NCBI RefSeq assembly: GCF_900156685.1
Contig: NZ_FTOJ01000001.1
Location: forward strand, 434,001 to 498,000
Length of the DNA: 64,000 bases
Source: Chryseobacterium piscicola
GTDB taxonomy: Bacteria; Bacteroidota; Bacteroidia; Flavobacteriales; Weeksellaceae
Reading direction: 5' to 3'
Within the stretch, counting starts at the first letter, position 1; every line of letters starts with the position of its first letter. This document shows, in pieces, positions 6,946 through 15,936 of the stretch. The notes beneath the pieces are model-generated. The model ran no database searches, had not been told where the DNA came from, and worked only from the letters and a program-made list of their open reading frames with translations. A program made the position numbers and the translations under genes.

Positions 6946-9810
6946 ATGTTTAAAAAGCTATCATTAGTCTCTTTATTTACATTACTTCCTGCATCTTTCT
7001 ATTTTGCGCAGACCACGGTCTATGCATACTTGAAAGATAATGATGGTAAGCCATTGGAAAAAGCAGAGGTAGATCTTAAAGGGAGCGAAAATGATGTAAC
7101 GGCAGATAAAATTGGATATTTTCAATTTGTAGATTTGAAGCCAGGGCATTATCAGATGGTAATCACAAAACCCAACTATGAAACTAAAGTTGTGGATTTT
7201 GATGTTACCAGCGACGAAAAAAGGAAAGACCTAGGTGTCATGGTTTTAGGCTCTGCACTTACAGGTGCGGACCAAGGACTGGCAATCATCGATAGTGATG
7301 ATGATGAAGATTCGAGCAATCAAGCATCTACCGTAGGGCTCTTGCAGTCTTCACAAGATGTTTTCAGCAGAATTGCTTCTTTCGATCTAGGTTTTTATTG
7401 GTTTAGACCAAGAGGAATTGATGGTAGGATGGGAGAAAATATGCTGAATGGTGTTTCTATGGTAAAGTCTGATAACGGAAATGTAGATTTCGGAAACTGG
7501 GGTGGTCTTAATGAGATTACCAGATATCCTGAAATTTCTCAAAATCACGCACCTTCAGAATATGCTTTTGGTGGAAATTCTTCGGTAATTTATAAAAATA
7601 CTAAAGCCAGCGAATATAGAAAAGGCTTCCAAGGAACGTACTCTATTACCAACAGAAATTACAGAAACCGTTTCTCATTAAGATATACATCTGGAATGAG
7701 CAAAAAAGGTTGGGCATTTACTGTCATGGGAGCAAGAAGATGGGCAGAAGAAGGAATTCAGGAAGGCACTTTCTATGATGCTTACGGAGCTTATCTAGGA
7801 ATTGAGAAGAAGTTTAATGATAAGCATACAATGACTTTCAACTTCATCGCTGCACCTTACAGAAGATCTACAGCTAGCCCAAGCACTCAGGAAGTTTATG
7901 ACTACAGAGGAGTTCATTACAATTCTTACTGGGGATATCAGAACGGTGAGCAGAGAAGTGAAAGAGTGAGAAGAGGTTTTCAGCCTATTTTTCAGATGCA
8001 GGATTTCTGGAAAATTAATCCTAAAACCAACTTGTGGACTTCAGTATCTTATCAGTTCGGAAAAGACAAAGGTTCACGTTTAGACTGGCAAAATGTTCAG
8101 AATCCATCACCAACGTACTATAGAAATCTTCCAAGTTATTATGATTCTTTGAATCCTGATGCTTCAGTGGTAAACCCCGATGGTAGCCAGACTACGGCGC
8201 AACAGGCATTTCAAACAGCTCTTGCAGCTTGGCAAAATGGAGACGCTAATATCACGCAAATTAACTGGGATAGACTTTACAGAAGAAATATGGCTCAGGC
8301 TCCAGGAAACTATTACGGACAAGTTGGTAAGAGAGCTTTATACTATATGGTAAATGATGTGAGTGATGATAAAATCTTTAACGCTTCTACTCACTTAACG
8401 CATAATTTTAATGATACATCTAAACTCATTTTAAATGTGTCTTATCAAAATTACCGTACTCAGCAATACAGAGAGGTAAATGATTTATTGGGTGCAGATT
8501 TTGTTTTAAACAGAGATCCGTTTGCGGCAACTAATCAACCAGGAAAATCAGGTTTATTCAATGAGCTGGATGATAATATTGCGAAAAAAGTAGGTGATAA
8601 AATGACCTATGATTATATTTTCAGAAGACAAGAATTTAAAGTTAATCCAGGATTTAAATTTTCAACAGGTAAGTTTGATGTATTTGTATCAGCTTTGGCG
8701 GGATATTCTTCTTCAAACAGAGAAGGTCTTTTCAAGCATTATTTATACAACGATTCATACGGAAAAGGAAAAAACTACAACTTCTTGAATTTCGGTTTAA
8801 AGGCTCAGGCAGTCTACAGAATGAACGGAAGAAACTTCTTTGTATACAACGGTGCAATGTACAATCAAGCTCCTTTCTTAGAAGATTTATTCTTCAACCC
8901 AAGAGTAAATGGTTCTGTGGCTCCGAATATCAAGAGTACTGTAGTAAATGCTAATGATTTAAGCTACGTAGTTGCAACGCCTTTCGTTAAAATGAGACTT
9001 ACAGGGTTCTTGGTGAATACTGAAAACGAAACTACGGTACAAAGATTTTTTGCAGATGGCATTCCATTGTCAAGCGTAGATGCAGATGGTTTAGCAACCA
9101 ATGTGCAAAGTGCATTTGTAACGCAAGTAATGACCGATGTAAAAAGAAGAAATATGGGTGCGGAACTTGGTTTGGATGTTAAGATTTTACCTACTCTATC
9201 ATTACAAGGGGTAGCGAGCTACGGAGATTATACCTATCAAAATAATCCTACAGTTTACTTCTCTTCAGACGCAGTAGGCGCATTCGGAAACGGATTGTCT
9301 TATACCAATCTTGGAAAGGCATATATCAAAAATTATAAACAAGGAGGAACTCCTCAGCAGGCATATTCATTAGGGTTTAGGTATAATTCTCCAAAATATT
9401 GGTGGGTAGGTGCCAACTGGAATTATCTTGATGATAATTATCTTGACCCTGCGGCTTTGGTGCGTACAGAGGCGTTCGTACAAAATAGTACTAGTGGAAC
9501 TCCTTTTTATGGTTTAACAAATGAGCAAGTAAGAAACGTACTACAACCCAATAAATTACCTTCTGCACATTTCTTTAATTTAAATGCAGGAAAATCTTGG
9601 TTGATAGGTAAATATTATGTTCTTATATCTGCCTCTATGAATAACGTATTTGATAATACAAAATACATTACTGGAGGTTTTGAACAAGTAAGAAATGCAC
9701 GCTACAACACTTTTGTGGAAGATTATAGCAGAGAATATACTTTGTTTGCCCCAAAATATTGGTACACACAGGGAAGATCATATTTTGTAAATTTACAGTT
9801 TAGATTCTAA
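6946..9810 (+). CDS. TonB-dependent receptor with N-terminal carboxypeptidase-like domain
   Basis: A 954-residue outer-membrane transporter. A signal peptide (1-22) is followed by a carboxypeptidase-regulatory-like beta-sandwich (about 25-105, with DNDGKPLEKAEVDLKG and YFQFVDLKPGHY). An acidic linker with DSDDDEDSS (about 121-129), a plug (about 130-250) and a beta-barrel ending in the aromatic NLQFRF follow. Such receptors import ligands too large for porins using TonB energy. Only 26 bases separate it from the DUF5689 lipoprotein gene, so they form an operon, and the divergent neighbour is a secreted nuclease/phosphatase. The ligand is inferred to be nucleic-acid or phosphoester derived. 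Confidence 0.93.
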   Translation: MFKKLSLVSLFTLLPASFYFAQTTVYAYLKDNDGKPLEKAEVDLKGSENDVTADKIGYFQFVDLKPGHYQMVITKPNYETKVVDFDVTSDEKRKDLGVMVLGSALTGADQGLAIIDSDDDEDSSNQASTVGLLQSSQDVFSRIASFDLGFYWFRPRGIDGRMGENMLNGVSMVKSDNGNVDFGNWGGLNEITRYPEISQNHAPSEYAFGGNSSVIYKNTKASEYRKGFQGTYSITNRNYRNRFSLRYTSGMSKKGWAFTVMGARRWAEEGIQEGTFYDAYGAYLGIEKKFNDKHTMTFNFIAAPYRRSTASPSTQEVYDYRGVHYNSYWGYQNGEQRSERVRRGFQPIFQMQDFWKINPKTNLWTSVSYQFGKDKGSRLDWQNVQNPSPTYYRNLPSYYDSLNPDASVVNPDGSQTTAQQAFQTALAAWQNGDANITQINWDRLYRRNMAQAPGNYYGQVGKRALYYMVNDVSDDKIFNASTHLTHNFNDTSKLILNVSYQNYRTQQYREVNDLLGADFVLNRDPFAATNQPGKSGLFNELDDNIAKKVGDKMTYDYIFRRQEFKVNPGFKFSTGKFDVFVSALAGYSSSNREGLFKHYLYNDSYGKGKNYNFLNFGLKAQAVYRMNGRNFFVYNGAMYNQAPFLEDLFFNPRVNGSVAPNIKSTVVNANDLSYVVATPFVKMRLTGFLVNTENETTVQRFFADGIPLSSVDADGLATNVQSAFVTQVMTDVKRRNMGAELGLDVKILPTLSLQGVASYGDYTYQNNPTVYFSSDAVGAFGNGLSYTNLGKAYIKNYKQGGTPQQAYSLGFRYNSPKYWWVGANWNYLDDNYLDPAALVRTEAFVQNSTSGTPFYGLTNEQVRNVLQPNKLPSAHFFNLNAGKSWLIGKYYVLISASMNNVFDNTKYITGGFEQVRNARYNTFVEDYSREYTLFAPKYWYTQGRSYFVNLQFRF

Positions 9811-9836
9811 CATAAATTATCTTAAAAATTACGACA

Positions 9837-11228
9837 ATGAATATAAAAAAATACTTAAGTCTGGTAACAGGAGTTGCATTATCTGCAATCGCTATTACTT
9901 CTTGTACACAGAAAGACGAGTGGGAAACGCCACCAATTAATTGTGAAAATAAATTCCCAACCACCAATACTACTTTAGCAAGCTTTAAAGCTTTAACTCC
10001 TTCTTCAGGATTTTTGCTTATCACAGACGATAAAATCTTTGACGGATACGTAGTTTCTTCCGACGAAAATGGAAATTTCTACAAAACTATTTCTATTCAA
10101 GATAAACCCGAGAATCCTACTGCTGCCATTCAGATGGAGGTAGACAGATCTAGCAACTACGCAGATTTTCCTGTTGGTGCTCATGTAAGAATTAATGCCA
10201 AAGGCCTTAGACTTGCTCTGGACAGAGGAACCGTGAAGATAGGTTCTGTAGATCCAAGTTTCACAGTAGGAAGAATCCCGGCATCACTTTTAAGCAGATA
10301 TATTGCAGGAGTATGTGGCGGAAACGGTCTTGAAGTGGCAACACTTAAACCTCTTGAATTGCCAAATCTTGCGGCTGCGAAAAATGATCAGTACATCAAT
10401 ATGTTGGTAAAAGTTCCGGGATCACAGTTTGCTGACGGTGAACTAGAACCTACCGTAAAAACTTTCATCGATTATGTAGCCGGTGCTGGTGTAGATACAG
10501 ACAGAACGATTGAGGATGCTTTCGGGAATACAGTAGCCATCAGAAATTCTGGTTTCTTTTCTGAAGGTTCTAAAAAGTTGCCTACAGGAAGTGGTTCTGC
10601 TACTTTCGTGGTAAGCAAGTACAATTCTACATGGCAAATGCTGATCAGAAACACTGCTGATCTTAATTTTGTAGGGACAAGAGTAGATCCTGCGCCACCA
10701 AAAGGAGGTACAACAATTACGTATTCTGGTGCTTTCCTTGAAAATTTTGAAAGCTACTCGCTTACTCCTTCCAACTTAGAAGTGTACCCTAAATATGTAA
10801 ACGATGCTACGAAAGGAAATAGATACTGGCAGTTAAAAACTTTCAGCAATAACAAGTATATTCAATTGGGAGCAAACGGAGGATCTGGTAATTATATCAC
10901 GTATTTTGCTGTTCCTATCGATTTTACTGCGGCAAACCAGTTTAAATTTAACGTAAATGTAGGTTTCTGGAATGCGAATGTTTTGAAAGTCTACACGAGC
11001 ACAAATTACACTCCGCTGGGTGATATTACTGCGGCTACAAAAACAGATATTACATCAAGTTTCACAATTCCACAGGCTCCTTCTGGCTCTTATGGTACTT
11101 TGGCACCTGCCGGAACGTATGATATTCCTGCAGCGCTTACAGGAAACGGATTCATCATCTTCGAATATACAGGTAATGCAACATCTGCTTCTACTACTAT
11201 TCAGTTAGATAATATTCAGGCTTTATAA
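9837..11228 (+). CDS. DUF5689 domain-containing lipoprotein
   Basis: A 463-residue exported lipoprotein. The hydrophobic leader ends in AITSC (cysteine at about 23). An OB-fold-like DUF5689 region (about 35-280) contains FDGYVVSSDENGNFYKTI and VGAHVRINAKGL. The C-terminal half (about 300-460) looks like a jelly-roll or choice-of-anchor domain with ENFESY. It follows the TonB receptor by 26 bases and probably serves as its surface ligand-binding partner, in the way SusD serves SusC. The substrate is unknown. A strong terminator follows. Confidence 0.85.
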   Translation: MNIKKYLSLVTGVALSAIAITSCTQKDEWETPPINCENKFPTTNTTLASFKALTPSSGFLLITDDKIFDGYVVSSDENGNFYKTISIQDKPENPTAAIQMEVDRSSNYADFPVGAHVRINAKGLRLALDRGTVKIGSVDPSFTVGRIPASLLSRYIAGVCGGNGLEVATLKPLELPNLAAAKNDQYINMLVKVPGSQFADGELEPTVKTFIDYVAGAGVDTDRTIEDAFGNTVAIRNSGFFSEGSKKLPTGSGSATFVVSKYNSTWQMLIRNTADLNFVGTRVDPAPPKGGTTITYSGAFLENFESYSLTPSNLEVYPKYVNDATKGNRYWQLKTFSNNKYIQLGANGGSGNYITYFAVPIDFTAANQFKFNVNVGFWNANVLKVYTSTNYTPLGDITAATKTDITSSFTIPQAPSGSYGTLAPAGTYDIPAALTGNGFIIFEYTGNATSASTTIQLDNIQAL

Positions 11229-11252
11229 TTAAAGGCTTAATATAAACACACT

Positions 11253-11286
11253 AAGGAGTTATTCGTAAGAGTAGCTCCTTTTTTTT
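11253..11286 (+). terminator. Terminator of the TonB receptor/DUF5689 operon
   Basis: A 12-bp stem including G-U pairs (AAGGAGTTATTC / GAGTAGCTCCTT), capped by a GTAA tetraloop and followed by a T-run. Confidence 0.85.
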
Positions 11287-11490
11287 ACAGTTGAACTGCT
11301 GGGTCTTTTTTTAATCTCATTAGAGTATTGTTGCTAAGGAAATCATAATATGCATTTTAACAGAGAATCTATAATTATAAAATTTCTATATTATTAAAAT
11401 CTTGTGAAAAATTGAAATCTATTAAAGAATAAAAGGGTATATACAAATTATTACAATCACTTCAATAAGAAGTTTCGCATCAATCCACAA

Positions 11491-11518
11491 AAAAACCACT
11501 GATAAATCAATGGTTTTT
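11491..11518 (-). terminator. Terminator of the DUF6702 gene
   Basis: AAAAACCA pairs with TGGTTTTT across a 12-base loop that can pair partly. The T-run follows on the minus strand, 25 bases after the stop. Confidence 0.7.
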
Positions 11519-11543
11519 ATACTATTAAAAAGAATCTGAATCT

Positions 11544-12014
11544 CTAAAATTCAACTTCGTTTACTTCTTTACCACGCTGGAAATTCATTGTTTTCTGACT
11601 TCCCTTATAGGCAATGTTTACCAGATTGATTTGTTTAGGAAATGCCCCAAGCAAAATCGTGTTTTTTATTTTTAACGAGTTAATATCTGAAACACCATTG
11701 GCTTCAAAATATACCCAAACCGTTTCTCCGCTTACCTGGCTTCCAGTGAAAGTAAGTGTTTTTGGTACATCGTTTACATAAACATCAAAATTATTATTTA
11801 TATATTTTTTTACTTCGGCTTCAAATCCTGCGGTATTTCTGTTGATCTTGATGGCATCAGAAATGTGTGCCGTATTAATTTTAGAAGTAAATTTCAATGT
11901 TTTACTAGCTTCTGCGTAGTCTACTTTGGTCATAGAAGAATAGAAGTCGAAGGCTTCAAAACTCATCATAGAGAGCAAGGCAAATATTCCTGTTATGTAT
12001 AAAAATTTTTTCAT
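11544..12014 (-). CDS. DUF6702-like exported protein
   Basis: A 156-residue protein with an N-terminal hydrophobic segment (MKKFLYITGIFALLSMMSF). The body matches what I know of the DUF6702 family of small periplasmic Bacteroidetes proteins (FYSSMTKVDYAEASKTLKF near the start, a late YKGSQKTMNFQRGKE). I chose the ATG at 12014. The longer frame to 12035 would need a TTG start. The function is unknown. In related genomes such proteins are often near metallopeptidase genes, but none is here. It is the last gene of the minus-strand run starting at amgK. Confidence 0.75.
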   Translation of the reverse strand: MKKFLYITGIFALLSMMSFEAFDFYSSMTKVDYAEASKTLKFTSKINTAHISDAIKINRNTAGFEAEVKKYINNNFDVYVNDVPKTLTFTGSQVSGETVWVYFEANGVSDINSLKIKNTILLGAFPKQINLVNIAYKGSQKTMNFQRGKEVNEVEF

Positions 12015-12076
12015 TTTAAATTGTTGATTTTTCAATCATTTTTTTTGTCTATTTAAAATCTCAAATAATATGCCAA

Positions 12077-12829
12077 TTAAAAATTCACATTTACTGCATA
12101 TTTTTCATAAAATGCCTTAATATGCTCAACGGCTTCGTCGGCAGTATCCACAATGCGATAAAGATCCAGATCATCGGTAGAAATCATACCTTCTTTAAGT
12201 AAAGTTTCTTTAAACCAGCCTAATAATCCGCCCCAAAATTCAGATCCTACCAAAACTATTGGGAATCTTCCTATTTTATTGGTTTGAATTAATGTAATTG
12301 CTTCTGTGAGCTCATCCAAAGTACCGAAACCTCCTGGCATTACGATGAAGCCCTGAGAGTATTTTACAAACATCACTTTTCTCACGAAGAAATAATCGAA
12401 ATTCAACGAATATAATTTGTTGATGTAAGGATTGAAGTGTTGCTCAAAAGGCAAATCAATATTTAAACCAATAGATTTTCCGTTAGTATTAAAAGCGCCT
12501 TTGTTGCCTGCTTCCATTATTCCGGGGCCACCACCAGTAATGATTCCGAAGCCAATTTTAGTGATTTTCTCGGCGATTTCCACTGCCATTTCGTAATATT
12601 TACTTTCAGGCTTTAATCTTGCAGATCCGAAAATAGAAACACAGGGCCCTATTTTAGCCATCTTTTCGTATCCATCCACAAATTCTGCCATGATTTTGAA
12701 AACCATCCAGCTGTCTTTGGTTACTATTTCGTCCCAGGTTTTTTGCCTGAAACTGTTGTGTAATATAGATTCGGTGATATTTAATTCCGGATTTTTTAAA
12801 CTTTCATCCCTAGTTCCTTCAGTTCCCAT
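12077..12829 (-). CDS. LOG-family Rossmann-fold protein (TIGR00730 type)
   Basis: A 250-residue protein carrying the LOG-family signature PGGFGTLDE at 165-173 and the nucleotide-binding stretch ITGGGPGIMEAGNKGA (about 97-112). Characterised relatives remove ribose-5-phosphate from nucleotide monophosphates, in some cases cytokinin precursors. In bacteria most act on purine or pyrimidine nucleotides. No cytokinin prenyltransferase lies nearby, so a housekeeping nucleotide role is more likely. It lies 131 bases after the MurU-like gene and may be transcribed separately. Confidence 0.85.
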   Translation of the reverse strand: MGTEGTRDESLKNPELNITESILHNSFRQKTWDEIVTKDSWMVFKIMAEFVDGYEKMAKIGPCVSIFGSARLKPESKYYEMAVEIAEKITKIGFGIITGGGPGIMEAGNKGAFNTNGKSIGLNIDLPFEQHFNPYINKLYSLNFDYFFVRKVMFVKYSQGFIVMPGGFGTLDELTEAITLIQTNKIGRFPIVLVGSEFWGGLLGWFKETLLKEGMISTDDLDLYRIVDTADEAVEHIKAFYEKYAVNVNF

Positions 12830-12960
12830 TCTTTTTTTATTGGTCTCAAATTATAGTTAAGATAATTTAGCTTTATTGGCTAATAAATTTATTTTCAAAG
12901 AATCCACAAATGTTTTTTATTTAAAAAAGACTATACTTTGTATTCGTTGAAAAAAGAGGT

Positions 12961-13674
12961 TTATTTAAAATGTTTTTCTGCCTCTAGTATAGATTCTGGT
13001 CTGCCCACATCAATTAAAATGCTTTGGTGCAGAAATCCGCGAATGTGCTCTGTCTGCATCAAATCTAGATATTCTTCCATTACAGAAAATTTTCCTGTTC
13101 TTTTTATTTTATTAAAAATTAGAGGATTAATGCAGTGTACACCACTAAATGCAAATGCTTTAAAACCTTTATTAAATTCTGCGAGTCTTTGCTCTCCGCT
13201 TTGTATATTAAGCCAACCGCGGAGTATCAAATCATCATTAAAGAGCAGTTTTCGGGAGCTTTCTCTGTCTGATACCGCTAAAGTAGCAAAATCTTTCATC
13301 TTTTTGTGATATTCTACCAGATCATTAATATTAATCTCCGTAAGAATATCTGCATTCATAATGATAAAATCTTCGCCATGATCTAAAAATCTTTTCGCAA
13401 AAACCAAACCACCTCCTGTTTCCAGAAGTTCTTCAGATTCGTCTGAAATTTCAATTTTAGCATTGAAATTATTATTTGCTTTTAAAAATTCTGTAATCTG
13501 ACTTCCAAAATGATGTACATTAATCACAAAATCATTGATGCCAAAGCTTTGAAGGTATTTGATGTTTCTCTCCAAAAGCGGCACATCATTTACCTTTGCC
13601 AATGCTTTTGGATGGTGATCTGTAAAAGGTTTCAAACGGGTTCCTTTCCCTGCCGCAAAAATAAGTGCCTTCAT
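12961..13674 (-). CDS. murU: MurU-like sugar-phosphate nucleotidyltransferase
   Basis: A 237-residue NDP-sugar pyrophosphorylase fold. The nucleotide-binding signature AAGKGTRLKPFT lies at 7-18, with the conserved HPKALAKV at 21-28 and the metal-binding NAD motif at about 110-112. The short length without a C-terminal hexapeptide domain fits MurU, which makes UDP-MurNAc from MurNAc-1-phosphate and UTP. An AmgK-like kinase is two genes upstream, the partner that supplies MurNAc-1-phosphate. The symbol rests on this pairing. A mannose-1-phosphate guanylyltransferase is the main alternative. Confidence 0.75.
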   Translation of the reverse strand: MKALIFAAGKGTRLKPFTDHHPKALAKVNDVPLLERNIKYLQSFGINDFVINVHHFGSQITEFLKANNNFNAKIEISDESEELLETGGGLVFAKRFLDHGEDFIIMNADILTEININDLVEYHKKMKDFATLAVSDRESSRKLLFNDDLILRGWLNIQSGEQRLAEFNKGFKAFAFSGVHCINPLIFNKIKRTGKFSVMEEYLDLMQTEHIRGFLHQSILIDVGRPESILEAEKHFK

Positions 13675-13752
13675 TTTTATTGTTGATAATAGATGAATAA
13701 TAATTGATAGAAATAAACTGTTTTTAAATAATCATTTATAAATAATCAATCA

Positions 13753-14163
13753 TCATTTATTATTAAGATGGTGCTGCTCATCGTGATGCAGGCTGATTTC
13801 CACTTGTGGGCCATACTTTTCTTCGATGAAATGTGCTATTTTTATCGCAGAATATACAGATCTGTGCTGTCCGCCAGTACATCCGAAATTGATTTGAAGA
13901 TTTTCAAAGCCTCTTCCCAAATAATTATCTATGTTGATGGAAACCATGCTTTTTATTAATTCTAAAAATTGTGGCATTTCGGTTTTTGATTCGAGATATT
14001 CTTGTACGCCGATGTCGTTTCCTGTCTGGATTTTATATTCTTCTACTCTTCCGGGGTTTAGAATTCCTCTACAATCAAAGGTAAAGCCACCGCCGTTACC
14101 GCTTTCGTCTTTGGGAATTCCTCCTTTCTTGTAAGAAAAACTGTGAATGTCTATGTGTAGCAT
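13753..14163 (-). CDS. Stand-alone RapZ C-terminal domain protein
   Basis: A 136-residue protein matching only the C-terminal domain of RapZ. Visible signatures are SFSYKKGG near residue 8, FDCRGILNPGR (29-39) and GCTGGQHRSV (94-103). In full-length RapZ this domain binds glucosamine-6-phosphate and the sRNA or RNase partner, while the N-terminal half is a P-loop ATPase, which is absent here. It lies between the AmgK-like and MurU-like genes. This suggests a role in sensing or processing amino sugars released from the wall (inference). Confidence 0.88.
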   Translation of the reverse strand: MLHIDIHSFSYKKGGIPKDESGNGGGFTFDCRGILNPGRVEEYKIQTGNDIGVQEYLESKTEMPQFLELIKSMVSINIDNYLGRGFENLQINFGCTGGQHRSVYSAIKIAHFIEEKYGPQVEISLHHDEQHHLNNK

Positions 14164-14343
14164 ATATTTTATAATTTATGTTTGATGAATGATTATTGAT
14201 TTAAAAAAAATCAGCATTCGTTACTTTGATATTTGTTCTCCGTTCATCATTTAATAAGAATCTCAATTTAATAATTTCCTTTTTTTGGATTAGATTCTTC
14301 CGAAATGACAGAAACGGTCTTTGTTGCATTCTTAAAATAAAAC

Positions 14344-15363
14344 TTAGTGGTTCAAAATTTCTTCAATTTTTATCTTTGTCTTATCAGAATTTAATTGTCT
14401 GATAACATTCAGCAGTTCAGGATAATTTTTCATCTCATCCCATTTTTCTGTGAATGCTGTAATGTTTTCAATGCCTTTTCCTATGCTTGCAATAAAATGT
14501 TTTTTCCTCTGAACCAAGCCCCGTAAGCCATAAGCGCCTAAAACCTGTAAAAATCTCATCAGCTGAATGGGTTGTACCGAGTTTTTTAGTTGAACTTTAG
14601 TTTCCTCATCTTCAAATAAATTAATATAGAATTCGAGCATTTCGGTTTTGAATTGTTCGGTGAAATTGGCTTTTGCCTGAAACAAAAAAGAAATAACATC
14701 ATACATCAAAGGACCCTTCATTGCAGATTGGTAATCTATAAATGAAACTTTATCTACATCATTAACCATAATGTTTCTTGCCTGAAAATCGCGCAGCATT
14801 AGTCCTTTTGGCACTAAGCTTTCGATGAGTTTTGTAATTTCTTTAAATTCTTTCAGCAAAGTTGATTTGTGATATTCTAAGTCGAGAACATCTGCGATGA
14901 AGCTTTTGAAATAATACAAATCGTGCATTACGGGAAGCTCATCATAACTTTCGTATTCAAAAGTTTTATGGTAATCTATACGGTCTGCGGTTTTGGTTTG
15001 AAGGGCGAAAAGCTTTTCAAGAGTCTGCATTACCAAAGTTTTTACCCTTTTAGAAACACCTTCTTCGGAAATAACGTCTGATAACGTTTTTGTTCCTAAA
15101 AACTCCTGAATGTATAGTTTTCTGTCCTCAGAAACCACATAAATATTTGGTGTATTGAGTTTTAAACTCCCAAATACTTCAGAAAAATAAAGAAACGATT
15201 CGTTTTCTCTAAGATTTTCGTTGAAAGTAATGATGTAATCACACGTAGCGTTTGAAGCCTTAAAGTTGACTCTAGATGAGCCACTTTGAGCTAAAATGAT
15301 GCATTCGTCAGCAGGCTGACCGAAATGTTTTTCGAAAAAAAATATTGCTTGTTCCTGAGTCAT
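14344..15363 (-). CDS. amgK: AmgK-like aminoglycoside-phosphotransferase-fold sugar kinase
   Basis: A 339-residue APH-fold kinase. The catalytic loop reads LRDFQARNIM and the metal-binding loop FIDYQSA, close to the LRDxxxxN and IDFQDA forms of AmgK rather than the HGDxxxxN of drug-resistance enzymes. AmgK phosphorylates the anomeric position of MurNAc or GlcNAc, bypassing de novo UDP-MurNAc synthesis. The start is the ATG at 15363. The frame could extend 30 bases but would run through the promoter. It heads the amgK-rapZ domain-murU run, with 180 bases before the next gene. Confidence 0.78.
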   Translation of the reverse strand: MTQEQAIFFFEKHFGQPADECIILAQSGSSRVNFKASNATCDYIITFNENLRENESFLYFSEVFGSLKLNTPNIYVVSEDRKLYIQEFLGTKTLSDVISEEGVSKRVKTLVMQTLEKLFALQTKTADRIDYHKTFEYESYDELPVMHDLYYFKSFIADVLDLEYHKSTLLKEFKEITKLIESLVPKGLMLRDFQARNIMVNDVDKVSFIDYQSAMKGPLMYDVISFLFQAKANFTEQFKTEMLEFYINLFEDEETKVQLKNSVQPIQLMRFLQVLGAYGLRGLVQRKKHFIASIGKGIENITAFTEKWDEMKNYPELLNVIRQLNSDKTKIKIEEILNH

Positions 15364-15373
15364 AATACGGTAA

Positions 15374-15381
15374 CAAATATA
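15374..15381 (-). promoter_or_regulatory. -7 box of the amgK-like gene
   Basis: TATATTTG on the minus strand, 10 bases before the ATG at 15363, in the 51-base divergent region shared with xrtF. Confidence 0.6.
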
Positions 15382-15402
15382 ATGATTTACCACCGAATAT
15401 TT

Positions 15403-15410
15403 TATCTTTG
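15403..15410 (+). promoter_or_regulatory. -7 box of xrtF, probably leaderless
   Basis: TATCTTTG ends 4 bases before the ATG at 15415. With Bacteroidetes spacing, transcription would start at or next to the start codon. Confidence 0.6.
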
Positions 15411-15414
15411 TGCT

Positions 15415-15936
15415 ATGCTAAAGGACTTTAAACCTATACTTGCGATTTTGCTGCGTTTCATCATCATTTATGTGGTGTTTATTTTGGCGTACCAATTTTT
15501 CCTGAACAGTTTTGAGACATCGGGCTTAGATCCTTATTCTAGGCTGATTGCCAATCAGGCAACTTGGGCGCAAAACAAATTAGGTTATCCTACTTTACTT
15601 TACAACGATGTGCCCAATCAGCAAGTTTGGTTTTATGTAAAACAAAAGTACATTACCCGAATGGTTGAAGGTTGTAACGCAATTTCTATTATCATCCTTT
15701 TTATAGCATTCGTGTTTGCTTTTTACAAAGGTGCAAAAACTTTTGTATTTGCATTCATTGGTTTTTTTATTCTTTACTTAATAAATGTTCTCAGAATAAT
15801 AGGTCTCAATATCGTTGTGAGAGACCATCCGCAATACAGTAAGATAGGGCATGATTACGTTTTTCCGGCAATTATATACGGCACTGTTGTGGTGCTTTGG
15901 CTAGTTTGGATCAAGTTTTTTGCTTTGAAGAAATGA
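15415..15936 (+). CDS. xrtF: Exosortase family protein XrtF
   Basis: A 173-residue membrane protein with about four to five transmembrane segments. It carries the exosortase catalytic residues: Cys87 in MVEGCNAI, Arg127 in NVLRI and His146 in IGHDY. Exosortases cleave and transfer proteins carrying a C-terminal hydrophobic sorting signal. XrtF is the short flavobacterial form. I chose the ATG at 15415 because it follows a -7 box. The frame open upstream overlaps the amgK-like gene on the other strand. Its stop overlaps the start of the partner gene (ATGA). No protein with an obvious exosortase signal is encoded nearby. Confidence 0.92.
   Translation: MLKDFKPILAILLRFIIIYVVFILAYQFFLNSFETSGLDPYSRLIANQATWAQNKLGYPTLLYNDVPNQQVWFYVKQKYITRMVEGCNAISIIILFIAFVFAFYKGAKTFVFAFIGFFILYLINVLRIIGLNIVVRDHPQYSKIGHDYVFPAIIYGTVVVLWLVWIKFFALKK

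Larger units (their letters stand above)
11229..11543. other. Intergenic region between convergent genes
   Basis: AT-rich and without a coding frame. It contains a terminator for each flanking gene (11253-11286 on +, 11491-11518 on -). Nothing recognisable lies between them. Confidence 0.7.

Noticed and set aside
12077-12829. Cytokinin biosynthesis by the LOG protein
   Set aside because: No isopentenyl transferase is nearby, and the family is widespread in bacteria without cytokinin production.
12938-13309. A 123-codon plus-strand ORF
   Set aside because: It lies antisense within the MurU-like gene, has no homology I recognise and no promoter. The many antisense ORFs inside other clear genes were rejected for the same reason.
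14344-15363. An aminoglycoside-resistance phosphotransferase
   Set aside because: The catalytic loop is LRDxxxxN rather than HGDxxxxN, and the gene lies beside a MurU-like gene, so a cell-wall sugar kinase fits better.
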